From: JBHGYD01 sp041920415
Lineage (GTDB): Bacteria; Bacillota; Bacilli; Bacillales; Anoxybacillaceae
Assembly (NCBI GenBank): GCA_041920415.1
Contig: JBHGYD010000031.1
Span: forward strand, 62,001 to 126,000
DNA: 64,000 nucleotides
Direction of reading: 5' to 3'
Part shown: positions 53,159-61,823 of the stretch, piece after piece
Numbering within the stretch: position 1 is the first letter of the stretch
How the letters are laid out: every line of letters starts with the position of its first letter
Program-made: the position numbers and the translations under genes
The notes under the pieces: generated by a model
Seen by the model: the letters and a program-made list of their open reading frames with translations, nothing else
Database searches by the model: none
What the model was told of the DNA's origin: nothing

Positions 53159-54022
53159 TCATCCATTCACAATTTTCCCGCCGTTAACGTGAATCATTTG
53201 TCCGGTAATATACGAAGAGTCATTACTTGCTAAAAAGACATAGCTTGGGGCGACTTCGTTCGGTTGACCCGGTCGTTTCATTGGGGTGTTTGCGCCGAAT
53301 GTGGCCACTTGGTCGCTTGTGAACGTGGATGGAATGAGCGGTGTCCAAATCGGACCAGGAGCGACCCCGTTGACGCGAATACCTTGTTGGACAAGCGATT
53401 TCGCTAACGAGCGCGTAAAGGCGACAATTGCTCCTTTTGTGGCCGAGTAATCAAGTAATTGTTCATTTCCTTCATATGCCGTAACTGAAGCGGTGTTAAT
53501 AATCACACTTCCTTGTTGCAAATAAGGGAGCGCCGCTTTCGTTAAATAAAAGTAGCCGAATACATTGGTGCGAAATGTTTTTTCGAGTTGTTGTGATGTA
53601 ATATTAAGTAAGCTTTTTTGCGGATGTTGTTCTGCCGCATTATTGACGACAATATCAAGTTTGCCGAATTGCTTGATTGTTTGCTTTACCGCTTCTTTAC
53701 AAAACTGTTCATCGCCAATATCACCAGCGATTAATAAACACTTTCGATCTTCTTGTTCAACTTGCCGCTTTGTTTCTTCAGCATCTTCATGTTCACTTAG
53801 ATAAATGATCGCTACATCGGCTCCTTCTTTGGCAAAGTAAATCGCTACCGCTCTACCAATGCCGCTGTCTCCACCGCTAATGAGAGCAACTTTATCTTTT
53901 AATTTTCCGCTTCCGCGGTAGCTTGGATCTTCGGATATGGGCTGAGGATTCATTTCCGTTTGTAATCCAGGTTGTTGAAGTTGATGCTGCGGTGGTAATG
54001 TAGTTTGAAGTTTATTTGCCAT
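53159..54022 (-). CDS. SDR family oxidoreductase
   Basis: 287 residues. A 45-residue Gln/Pro-rich leader precedes the Rossmann fold, seen with YRGSGKLKDKVALISGGDSG. The cofactor motif is GGDSGIGRA (the TGxxxGxG position), followed by NNAAEQ, the catalytic YSATK (Tyr and Lys) and VAPGPIWTPL. It matches the YhxD/YdaD-type Bacillus dehydrogenases related to glucose dehydrogenase; several are general-stress proteins, but no sigma-B promoter is seen. AGGAGGGAAAGG precedes ATG 54022. Confidence 0.88.
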   Translation of the reverse strand: MANKLQTTLPPQHQLQQPGLQTEMNPQPISEDPSYRGSGKLKDKVALISGGDSGIGRAVAIYFAKEGADVAIIYLSEHEDAEETKRQVEQEDRKCLLIAGDIGDEQFCKEAVKQTIKQFGKLDIVVNNAAEQHPQKSLLNITSQQLEKTFRTNVFGYFYLTKAALPYLQQGSVIINTASVTAYEGNEQLLDYSATKGAIVAFTRSLAKSLVQQGIRVNGVAPGPIWTPLIPSTFTSDQVATFGANTPMKRPGQPNEVAPSYVFLASNDSSYITGQMIHVNGGKIVNG

Positions 54023-54131
54023 TTTCCTTTCCCTCCTGTAAAGTGTTTAGTCATTAGTTTTAGTATGGGGGATTTATGAAAAAATATTTTAATAAAAGGT
54101 TTTGTTAACGAAAGTATTTTAATAACAGCCA

Positions 54132-54161
54132 GTATATTGAAGTCATTTGGAGCCAATATTA
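54132..54161 (+). promoter_or_regulatory. Putative sigma-G promoter for sspH
   Basis: GTATA (54132-54136) and AATATTA (54155-54161) with an 18-bp spacer resemble the forespore sigma-G elements. The -10 has one mismatch. Confidence 0.35.
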
Positions 54162-54192
54162 TAATCGTTACAAATCAAAGGAGGTTATTATA

Positions 54193-54372
54193 ATGAACAC
54201 ACAGCGGGCACAAGAAATTGCGGCTTCACCAGTGATGGCTAATGTAACCTATAATGGAGTACCGATCTATATTGAACAGGTGGATGAACAAAATGGAACT
54301 GCTATCATTCATCATCTTAATGAACCAAATAACAAACAAAAAGTTTCTGTATCCAGCTTAATAGAACATTAA
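54193..54372 (+). CDS. sspH: Small acid-soluble spore protein, H type
   Basis: 59 residues. MNTQRAQEIAASPVMANVTY, NGVPIYIEQVDEQNGTA and KVSVSSLIEH agree with the H-type SASP family, minor spore-core proteins made in the forespore. A strong AAAGGAGG site (54178-54185) precedes the ATG. It is a free-standing gene with a terminator about 40 bases after the stop and a sigma-G-like promoter upstream. Its short length makes it easy to overlook. Confidence 0.88.
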   Translation: MNTQRAQEIAASPVMANVTYNGVPIYIEQVDEQNGTAIIHHLNEPNNKQKVSVSSLIEH

Positions 54373-54409
54373 TTCGTCAAGTATTTCCAAAATAAAATAA
54401 TAGCTTTTA

Positions 54410-54440
54410 ATCAAACACCACCTTCAGAGTGGTGTTTTCA
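54410..54440 (+). terminator. Terminator after sspH
   Basis: AAACACCAC and GTGGTGTTT pair around a 7-base loop, followed by TC. A longer alternative pairing of TAATCAAACA with TGTTTGATTA encloses it. Confidence 0.65.
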
Positions 54441-54514
54441 TGTTTGATTAAGCTCATTTGCCATCTTCTTTAACGATCCTGCTACGTTTAAGAAGAAATT
54501 TAACAGAGACTAAT

Positions 54515-54546
54515 AAAAAAGCCGAAGCATTTCGCTTCGACTTTTT
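54515..54546 (-). terminator. Terminator of the yitJ-metH operon
   Basis: On the minus strand AAAAAGTCGAAGC and GCTTCGGCTTTTTT form a hairpin with a T tract, starting at the metH stop. Confidence 0.8.
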
Positions 54547-57500
54547 AGAGAACGTTAAAATATCTTGCTTCCGGATGAGCGAAAACAATCGCCGATACAG
54601 AGGCTTCCGGCTCCATCATAAATCCTTCTGTTAACTCAATTCCGATTTCTTCTGGATGCAATAGGCGGAATAGTTTTTCTTGGTCTTCAAGGTTTGGACA
54701 CGCTGGATAGCCAAATGAAAAACGCTGACCTTGATATTTCGCGGCAAATCGTTCCTGCATCGTAAAGTCTAACCTGTCAGGGAAGCCCCAGCGGTCGCGC
54801 ATAATTTGATGAACGCGCTCGGCTAACCCTTCAGCGACTTCTAACGCTAATGCTTGAATCGCATGGCTTCGTAAAAATTCCCCATTTTCTTTCCATTGTT
54901 GCGCCAACTCACGAATACCTTTCCCTGCTGTTACGGCGAAAAAGCCGACATAATCGATTTCGCCGCTATCCACGGATTTAACATAATCAGCTAAGCAAAG
55001 GTAAGGCGATTTTTGCTGCCGTGGAAATTCAAATGTTTCAATCACTGTTTTTTCATCAGCAGGGGAGTAAATATAAATTTTATTGCCATCGCTTTGCGCA
55101 GGGAAGAACTGATAAACAGCCGATGGTGTCATCCATTGATTGTTTTTAGCCTCAGACAGCAAATCATCGATAAGTTCCTTCAACATAACGGCTTTTTCAT
55201 CTTTTGCTTCGAGCAATTCTTTTACTTTCCCTTTTAAGCCAAGATGATGACCGAGAAGCATTTGCCAATTAATATATGGCTCGATATGAGATAACGAAAA
55301 CTCTCTTATAACGTGCCGTTCTAAGTCAAATGGCTTAAAAACAGGGACGGTTGTTGAAACATTCGATTTTAGAATGACAGCGGCTTTTGTTGCAATAGTT
55401 TCGCTCGTTGTCTGTTGTTTCTGCTTTGAATATTCGATTCCTCCTTGTTGAATGCGATTCGCCAAAGCTAAGCCGTCCATCGCGTCTTTGGCGTACAAAA
55501 CAACCCCGTCGTATTCAGGAGCAATTTTGTTTTCTGTGAATTTCCGAGACAACGCAGCACCGCCGACTAATATCGGGATGGAGATGCCGGCTTGTTTTAA
55601 ATCTTGAGCAGTTACGACCATTTGCAGTGCTGATTTTACTAGCAGACCAGAAAGCCCAACGATGTCCGGTTTTTCCGCTTGAATTGCTTCAATCAGCTGT
55701 TGCGGCGTCACTTTAATGCCTAAATCGACAACGTGAAAGCCGTTGTTGCTTAGAATAATGTCCACTAAGTTTTTTCCGATATCGTGAACGTCTCCTTTTA
55801 CGGTCGCCAGCAATACTTTTCCTTTTGAGCTATCTTCCGTTTTTTCCATATATGGCTCTAAAAAAGCGACGGCCGCTTTCATTACTTCAGCACTTTGCAA
55901 TACTTCAGCGACAATGAGTTGATTGTCATTAAACAACCGACCGACTTCATCCATGCCCGCCATTAACGGTCCGTTAATAATTTGCAGCGGGTCGGAGTAT
56001 GTTTGTAGCGCAAGCTCAAGGTCAGCGATTAATCCTTCTTTCGTTCCTTCGACAACGTAGTTCGCGAGCCGTTCTTCAAGGGTGAGCGTCGTGTTCGCTT
56101 TTTTCGGCTCTTTTGTTTTGTCACGATAAAATTGGATAAACGCATTCAACGTGTCGTCGTTTGTGTCAAACAATAAGGCCTCCGCCAGTTTGACTTCTTT
56201 CTCAGGAATCGACGCAAACCGCTCCAGTTTCTCGGTATTAACAATCGCATAATCTAATCCGGCTTGTGTGCAATGATAAAGAAAAACGGAATTTAAAATT
56301 TCGCGGCCAACCGGAGGTAAACCGAATGAGACATTGCTGATGCCGAGTATCGTTAAGCAGTGCGGCAATCGCTCTTTAATGAGACGGATGCCTTCAATTG
56401 TTTCTTTTGCGGCGCCGATATATTGTTCATCGCCGGTGCCGACTGGGAACACAAGCGGGTCAAAAATAATGTCGTGTGGAGCAATCCCGTATTTGTTGAC
56501 AAGTAAATCATAGGAGCGAAGCGCGATTTCCAGCTTTCGTTCGGCATGAATCGCCATTCCTTGTTCATCAATCGTTCCGACAACGACAGCGGCACCGTAC
56601 TTTTTGATAAGCGGCACAATTTTTTCGAAACGCTCCTCACCGTCTTCTAAGTTAATCGAGTTAATAATCGCTTTTCCTTGTGAGTAGGAAAGGGCGCATT
56701 CGATCACGTTCTCATCCGTTGAGTCAATGACGAGCGGCACTTTTACTTTTTTAACAACGTGTTGGATAAAATGTTCCATATCTTCTTTTTCGTTCCGGTC
56801 CGGGTCGGCTAAACAAATATCAATAACGTGCGCTCCGTTTTTGACTTGGGAGCGCGCAATTTCGGCCGCTTCTTCATATTTGCCTTCAGCGATCAGCCGC
56901 TTAAATTTACGGGAGCCGATGACGTTTGTTCGTTCTCCGACAAACAGCGGGCGCATCGTTTCATCATAAACGAGCGGCTCAATGCCGGATACGGCGTGCG
57001 CGTCAAACGACGATGGAATCGGCCGCGGCGGAATATGTTTGACCGCTTCAGCGATGGCGCGAATATGTTCCGGAGTTGTTCCGCAGCAGCCGCCAACAAT
57101 ATTGATCCATCCTTTTTCGGCAAAACGTTGAATTTTTTTCGCTAACATTTCCGGCGTTTCGTGGTAATGACCTTCTTCGTCAGGAAGACCGGCGTTTGGA
57201 TAACAGCTAACCGCTGTGTTCGCAAGGGAAGAAAGTGAGCGTAAATGATCAGTCATAAACTCAGGACCCGTTGCACAGTTTAACCCAACGGCAAACGGAT
57301 TCATATGTTGAATCGAAATAAAAAACGATTCGATTGTTTGTCCCGATAACGTCGTTCCCATCGGTTCAATCGTCCCGGATACCATAATCGGCACTTTTTT
57401 GCCTAGTTTTTCAAATGCTTGTGAAATGCCAATAAACCCTGCTTTGACGTTTAATGTGTCTTGGCATGTTTCTAAAAGAAGAAGGTCAACGCCGCCGGTT

Positions 57501-57955
57501 AACAGTCCGCGCGCTTGTTCTTCATAGGCTGCGACTAGTGTATCGAACGTAATTCCCCCGGTGACGGATAACGTTTTCGTTGTCGGTCCCATCGAACCGG
57601 CAACAAAGCGAGGCCATTCCGGAGTGGAATAGGCTTCAGCTACTTTTTTGGCGAGTTTGGCGGATTGAATATTCAGCTCTAACGCAAGATGACCTAATCC
57701 GTATTCGTCCAATACGATGCTTGTGGCACCAAACGTGTTCGTTTCGATAATATCCGCTCCCGCTTGCAAATACGCTTCATGGATGTGTTCAATGACGTGA
57801 GGAGCGGTCAGTGACAAATATTCGTTGCATCCTTCGTATGGCTCTCCTCCGAAATCGTCAGCGGTTAATTTGGCGCTTTGAATCATTGTTCCCATCGCAC
57901 CGTCAATAATTAAAATCTTTTTTTCGAGTTGTTGTTGTAAACGTGTACTAGCCAT
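54545..57955 (-). CDS. metH: Methionine synthase, cobalamin-dependent
   Basis: 1136 residues with four modules: homocysteine-binding (zinc Cys in CATGPE and GGCCGTTPEHI), pterin-binding (SMKF-like VGERTNVIGSRKF onward), B12-binding with the DVHDIGKN signature, and the C-terminal AdoMet reactivation domain (QGQRFSFGYPACPNLEDQ). It transfers methyl from 5-methyl-THF to homocysteine. ATG 57955 is chosen with AAGGAAGGTG upstream; the start overlaps the yitJ stop by eight bases, so translation is coupled. It needs B12, while the upstream gene supplies its methyl donor. Regulation is by the SAM riboswitch before yitJ. Confidence 0.95.
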   Translation of the reverse strand: MASTRLQQQLEKKILIIDGAMGTMIQSAKLTADDFGGEPYEGCNEYLSLTAPHVIEHIHEAYLQAGADIIETNTFGATSIVLDEYGLGHLALELNIQSAKLAKKVAEAYSTPEWPRFVAGSMGPTTKTLSVTGGITFDTLVAAYEEQARGLLTGGVDLLLLETCQDTLNVKAGFIGISQAFEKLGKKVPIMVSGTIEPMGTTLSGQTIESFFISIQHMNPFAVGLNCATGPEFMTDHLRSLSSLANTAVSCYPNAGLPDEEGHYHETPEMLAKKIQRFAEKGWINIVGGCCGTTPEHIRAIAEAVKHIPPRPIPSSFDAHAVSGIEPLVYDETMRPLFVGERTNVIGSRKFKRLIAEGKYEEAAEIARSQVKNGAHVIDICLADPDRNEKEDMEHFIQHVVKKVKVPLVIDSTDENVIECALSYSQGKAIINSINLEDGEERFEKIVPLIKKYGAAVVVGTIDEQGMAIHAERKLEIALRSYDLLVNKYGIAPHDIIFDPLVFPVGTGDEQYIGAAKETIEGIRLIKERLPHCLTILGISNVSFGLPPVGREILNSVFLYHCTQAGLDYAIVNTEKLERFASIPEKEVKLAEALLFDTNDDTLNAFIQFYRDKTKEPKKANTTLTLEERLANYVVEGTKEGLIADLELALQTYSDPLQIINGPLMAGMDEVGRLFNDNQLIVAEVLQSAEVMKAAVAFLEPYMEKTEDSSKGKVLLATVKGDVHDIGKNLVDIILSNNGFHVVDLGIKVTPQQLIEAIQAEKPDIVGLSGLLVKSALQMVVTAQDLKQAGISIPILVGGAALSRKFTENKIAPEYDGVVLYAKDAMDGLALANRIQQGGIEYSKQKQQTTSETIATKAAVILKSNVSTTVPVFKPFDLERHVIREFSLSHIEPYINWQMLLGHHLGLKGKVKELLEAKDEKAVMLKELIDDLLSEAKNNQWMTPSAVYQFFPAQSDGNKIYIYSPADEKTVIETFEFPRQQKSPYLCLADYVKSVDSGEIDYVGFFAVTAGKGIRELAQQWKENGEFLRSHAIQALALEVAEGLAERVHQIMRDRWGFPDRLDFTMQERFAAKYQGQRFSFGYPACPNLEDQEKLFRLLHPEEIGIELTEGFMMEPEASVSAIVFAHPEARYFNVL

Positions 57956-59798
57956 GGAGCACCTTCCTTTCTTGAGCGGCCTGTTCTTTTTCATGGATGT
58001 AACGAGCAAGTTCGACCGTCATTTCGTAACGTAAAAACGGTGTAATTAAGTAAATGCCGTTAAATAAATCAAATGCTGCGTCGATTAACGATTTGGCAAT
58101 CGCAATACCTTCGCGCGTCGATTGAATCGGGTCATTGGCGCATGCAGCCATGCGGGAACGAATTTCCTCAGAAAGGGTAATTCCCGGCACTTCATGGTGA
58201 AGAAAATCGGCATTGCGTGCGCTTGTGAGCGGCATAATTCCGATATAAATCGGCGCTTCGAGATGTTTCGTCGCCTCATACACTTCCTCAATTTGCCGTT
58301 CGGAATAAAGCGGCTGGGAAATGAAATAATGAGCGCCGCAGCGAATTTTCTTTTCTAGACGCTCGACTGCTTTATCGAGATGGCGGACGTTCGGGTTAAA
58401 CGCTGCCGCAATCGAAAAGTTCGTTTTTTGTCCGAGCGGTTTTCCGGAATACGATAATCCTTCATTAAATTGTCGAATGAGTTGAATGAAATCGAATGAC
58501 GATAAATCATAGACGGACGTTGCCCCTGGAAAATCACCGATTTTCGACGGATCACCGGTGACCGCAAGTACGTCGGTAATGCCGAGCGTATGCAAGCCCA
58601 TTAAATGCGACTGCAATCCGATTAAATTGCGGTCGCGGCACGTAATATGAATGAGCGGGCGAATACCGAGCTGTTGTTTGACGATCGTTCCGAGCGCCAC
58701 GTTGCTAATGCGTGGGGTCGCCAATGAGTTATCCGCCAAGGTGAGGGCATCAATATTCGCTTCTTTCAGCGCATTCGCGCCTTCTAAAAATTTTGTAATT
58801 CCGAGTTTTTTCGGCGGATCGAGTTCGACGATGATAGAGCGTCTTTTGCATACGATTTCTTGTAACGGCGGTTCGCTTTCTTGTTGTATTTCTTGAACGG
58901 AAATAACGGTATTGCGCTGTTTTACCTTCTTTTCATGAATCGGAGTGCGGTCTTTTAATGCGCGCGCGATCGCCTCGATATGTTTTGGCGTTGTGCCGCA
59001 GCAGCCACCAATGAGACGAACGCCTTGTTCGCGAAATGCAAGCGCTGTTTCTTCAAAATAAGCAGCATTCGTTTCGTACACAAGGCGACCGTCGCGATAA
59101 TCCGGTAAGCTTGCGTTCGGATAAGCGGAAAGAAAGGCAGTTGTCGGCAACGGCACTTCTTCAAGCGAGCGAATCATATGATAAGGACCGAGATGGCAGT
59201 TGAGCCCAACGACATCGGCACCTAGCTGTTCCAATTGCGAAAGGGCGTCGGCAAGGGGCGTACCATCTTGCAACACCCCTACGTCATGAAGGGTGACATG
59301 AGCGATAATTGGTTTATTCGTTTCTTTTCGTGCGATTGCTAGCACTGTTTTTAACTCTTCTAAATCGTAATATGTTTCGAGTAACAGCCCGTCAACGTCT
59401 TCGTGCAACAGCACGTATAATTGTTCGCGAAACGTTCGCTTAATTTCCTCGATCGTGATGGCACTTTTGTTCACACTGCGCAAACCGCCAATCGTTCCAA
59501 GCACGTATGAGTGCTTGTTCGCTGCTGTTTTGGCAAGTTGCACCGCCGCCCGATTGATTGCTTTTACATCGTCTTCCAAACCGTAACGGGCGAGCTTCAC
59601 GTAGTTCGCGCCGTATGTATTCGTTTGAATTACTTCAGCACCTGCAGAAATATACGCTTGGTGAATATGAACAATATCATCCGGTTTTGATAGATTTAAC
59701 TCTTCAAAACATCGATCCACTCCATGAGAGTACAATAATGTTCCCATCGCGCCATCGGCGATGACAATTCGTTCCTTTAAGTCTTCGAGAAGACCCAC
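57948..59798 (-). CDS. yitJ: Bifunctional homocysteine S-methyltransferase / methylene-THF reductase
   Basis: 616 residues. The N-terminal half is a zinc homocysteine methyltransferase (ILIADGAMGT-like start, GLNCHLGP, GGCCGTTPKHI). The C-terminal half is a MetF-type flavoprotein reductase (IVELDPPKK, TCRDRN, VLAVTGDPSKIGDF, FISQPLY). GTG 59798 is taken as the start: GGGGG lies seven bases upstream, and the resulting MGLLEDLKERI matches B. subtilis YitJ, whereas ATG 59804 abuts the ribosome site. It makes the 5-methyl-THF that MetH uses. It is first gene of the SAM-riboswitch operon. Confidence 0.93.
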   Translation of the reverse strand: MGLLEDLKERIVIADGAMGTLLYSHGVDRCFEELNLSKPDDIVHIHQAYISAGAEVIQTNTYGANYVKLARYGLEDDVKAINRAAVQLAKTAANKHSYVLGTIGGLRSVNKSAITIEEIKRTFREQLYVLLHEDVDGLLLETYYDLEELKTVLAIARKETNKPIIAHVTLHDVGVLQDGTPLADALSQLEQLGADVVGLNCHLGPYHMIRSLEEVPLPTTAFLSAYPNASLPDYRDGRLVYETNAAYFEETALAFREQGVRLIGGCCGTTPKHIEAIARALKDRTPIHEKKVKQRNTVISVQEIQQESEPPLQEIVCKRRSIIVELDPPKKLGITKFLEGANALKEANIDALTLADNSLATPRISNVALGTIVKQQLGIRPLIHITCRDRNLIGLQSHLMGLHTLGITDVLAVTGDPSKIGDFPGATSVYDLSSFDFIQLIRQFNEGLSYSGKPLGQKTNFSIAAAFNPNVRHLDKAVERLEKKIRCGAHYFISQPLYSERQIEEVYEATKHLEAPIYIGIMPLTSARNADFLHHEVPGITLSEEIRSRMAACANDPIQSTREGIAIAKSLIDAAFDLFNGIYLITPFLRYEMTVELARYIHEKEQAAQERKVLHG

Positions 59799-59824
59799 GT
59801 TCATTCCCCCGTTCGATATAAAAT

Positions 59825-59909
59825 AAGAAAAGCGGAAGCGGCCAATTCCGCCTAAATACTGCCCACGTCCTGTGGGCAAACGGCAAATTGTCGCCATCCT
59901 AGCTCCCTC
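59825..59909. repeat. Single copy of the structured repeat in the met leader
   Basis: It begins AAGAAAAGCGGAAGCG, keeps the perfect TGCCCAC-GTCCT-GTGGGCA hairpin and ends CATCCTAGCTCCCTC (ATCCTAGCTCCCTC at the matching place in unit 1). It corresponds to the first 80 bases of the unit at 39644 and then stops. It lies between the riboswitch terminator and the yitJ ribosome site. Confidence 0.85.
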
Positions 59910-59913
59910 AGTA

Positions 59914-59948
59914 AAATAAAAAAGTCTTCCATAAGAAGAAGACTTTTT
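59914..59948 (-). terminator. Riboswitch-controlled terminator
   Basis: On the minus strand AAAGTCTTC and GAAGACTTT form the stem, followed by a T tract. It is the expression platform of the SAM riboswitch. Confidence 0.85.
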
Positions 59949-59964
59949 GTCATCATTGTCTCTT

Positions 59965-60078
59965 CTTATCTTCCAAGCGAATCGCCTGTCTGGAATTAGC
60001 ACCTGGACTTTCGAAAGCGCGGTCGAAAGTCGGTTGCTGAGGGTTCACTGGGCCAGTCCCTCCCCCTCTCTTGATAAG
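59965..60078 (-). ncRNA. SAM-I riboswitch (S-box leader) of yitJ-metH
   Basis: Read on the minus strand, the P1 strands CTTATC and GATAAG enclose AGAGAGGGGGAGGGACTGGC, the conserved TGAACCCTCAGCAACC segment, the P3 hairpin, CCAGGTGCTAATTCC and CAGACAGGCGATT, all as in the S-box consensus. When SAM binds, the downstream terminator forms. This fits control of a methionine synthesis operon. Confidence 0.95.
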
Positions 60079-60186
60079 AAATCGTTATTAAGTTTTCGTC
60101 AAAAGGTTTATTTATAATTTAAATAATTTTTCGAAAATATTCAACTATTAATTTTTATTCTTTGGCGCTGCAATGAAAAAAAGTAA

Positions 60187-60246
60187 AAAGGCCTAATCCC
60201 TTAAGACACTCACAAATACTGTGGTGGTTTGAGGGAGTTAGACCTT
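60187..60246 (-). terminator. Terminator after yajQ
   Basis: On the minus strand AAGGTCTAACTCCCT pairs with AGGGATTAGGCCTT and is followed by TTTACTTTTTTT. Confidence 0.75.
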
Positions 60247-60268
60247 CATGAGATAACCTTCTTTTGTT

Positions 60269-60760
60269 TCATCGATAGTTTACGAATTGAACATCGATTG
60301 GCAAATCGGCTTCACGAATCGAGGCAATGACTTTTTGTAAATCGTCTTTGCTTTTGCCGCTGACGCGAATTTGATCTTCTTGAATTTGGCTTTTCACTTT
60401 GAGCCCTGTATTTTTAATAATCGTGTTAATTTTTTTCGCGTTCTCTTTGTCGATGCCTTGAACGAGTTTCGCGCGTTGACGAACGGTTCCGCCGGAGGCA
60501 GGTTCAATTTTTCCGTATTGAATATTTTTCGTTGGCACACCGCGCTTAATGAGTTTACCAATGAGTACATCTTTTAACTGTTCGAGTTTAAATTCGTCAT
60601 CGGAAATGAGCACAAGCTCGTCTTTCTCAAGCGAAATATCGCTTTTGCTTCCTTTAAAGTCATAGCGATTTTGAATCTCTTTCATGGCGATATTGATGGC
60701 GTTAGTGACTTCAGATAAGTCGACTTTGGATACAATATCAAATGAGCTTTCTTTTGACAT
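60269..60760 (-). CDS. yitK: YajQ family nucleotide-binding protein (YitK)
   Basis: 163 residues. MSKESSFDIVSKVDLSEVTN, RYDFKGSKSDI, GKLIKRGV and IRVSGKSKDDLQ are the YajQ signature, two ferredoxin-like domains. Some family members bind c-di-GMP and act with transcription regulators; the Bacillus role is not established. ATG 60760 follows TTGGAGGTTG; an upstream start lies before that site. In B. subtilis yitK also sits between yitJ and yitL. Confidence 0.92.
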   Translation of the reverse strand: MSKESSFDIVSKVDLSEVTNAINIAMKEIQNRYDFKGSKSDISLEKDELVLISDDEFKLEQLKDVLIGKLIKRGVPTKNIQYGKIEPASGGTVRQRAKLVQGIDKENAKKINTIIKNTGLKVKSQIQEDQIRVSGKSKDDLQKVIASIREADLPIDVQFVNYR

Positions 60761-60844
60761 ACGCAACCTCCAACAAAATTTGGTCATTTGATTTTCATTA
60801 TAGTAAAATGTAGCATGATAAACAATAAAAAGGAAGATGCAACA

Positions 60845-61708
60845 ATGAAACGATTGATACCTGGAGAAGTGACAACATTAACGGTGAAAAGGGAAGTGCC
60901 ATTTGGCTATTTTTTAACGAATGGAAAAGAGGAAGTGCTATTACGTAAAAGCGAAACGGAAATTCCTTTAACAATTGATGACAATGTCACGGTATTTCTA
61001 TATCATGACCATCAAGGGCGGTTATGCGCAACGACAACGAAACCGAAAATAACGAGTGATACATATGGCTGGGTGGAGGTGGTGGATGTTGTACCGAAAC
61101 TCGGCGTGTTTGTCAACATCGGGATTTCCAAAGATGTATTAGTGTCGGTAGACGATTTACCACCGCTTCCGTCACTATGGCCACAGCGTGGCGATGAGTT
61201 ATATTGCTCCCTAAAAACAGATAAACGCGGTCGGTTGCTTGCACAATTAGCCACCGATGAAATCGTGAAAGAAATTGCAGTCAAAGCACCAGAATCGTCA
61301 TTTAACCAAAACATTCGCGGTCGCGTCTACCGGTTAATTAAAGTAGGGGCGTTTATCATTTCGGATGTCGGATATCTTGGCTTTATTCATGAATCACAAC
61401 GCCGAAGAGAGCCGCGTCTCGGTGAAGTAGTCGAAGGTCGAATTATCGGCGTGAAAGAAGACGGAACGGTCAATGTGTCCCTGTTGCCGCGCAAACATGA
61501 AAGCATTGATGAAGACGCAGAAGCGATTTATCGCTACATGGAAAGCCGCGGCGGTGCGATGCCGTATAGCGATAAAAGCGACCCTGATGATATTCAAACG
61601 CGCTTTCACATGAGCAAAGCCGCATTTAAACGAGCATTAGGCCGATTAATGAAAGAAAAGAAAGTATATCAAGAAAATGGTTGGACATATATTGTAAAAG
61701 ATAGGTAA
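60845..61708 (+). CDS. yitL: S1-like RNA-binding protein CvfB (YitL)
   Basis: 287 residues. Tandem S1-type beta-barrel domains (VPFGYFLTNGKEEVLLRKSE, YGWVEVVDVVPKLGVFVNIG, GEVVEGRIIGVKEDGTVNVS) are followed by a C-terminal winged helix (TRFHMSKAAFKRALGRLMKE). The family is known as CvfB, a virulence and RNA-linked regulator in staphylococci. ATG 60845 follows AAAAAGGAAG. It is divergent from yajQ with a very short spacer. Confidence 0.88.
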   Translation: MKRLIPGEVTTLTVKREVPFGYFLTNGKEEVLLRKSETEIPLTIDDNVTVFLYHDHQGRLCATTTKPKITSDTYGWVEVVDVVPKLGVFVNIGISKDVLVSVDDLPPLPSLWPQRGDELYCSLKTDKRGRLLAQLATDEIVKEIAVKAPESSFNQNIRGRVYRLIKVGAFIISDVGYLGFIHESQRRREPRLGEVVEGRIIGVKEDGTVNVSLLPRKHESIDEDAEAIYRYMESRGGAMPYSDKSDPDDIQTRFHMSKAAFKRALGRLMKEKKVYQENGWTYIVKDR

Positions 61709-61713
61709 ATAGT

Positions 61714-61750
61714 GAAAACGGGCCGGAAAGCGGTTCCGTTTTTTTTATTA
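61714..61750 (+). terminator. Terminator after yitL
   Basis: AAAACGG and CCGTTTTTTTT pair around a GC-rich inner region containing CCGG/CCGG-like sequence. Confidence 0.65.
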
Positions 61751-61823
61751 AGAAAACTAAAAAAAAGAAAAATTTTTCCGATAAACATAATGGAACTATA
61801 TTAAAAAATGAGGGGACTTACAA

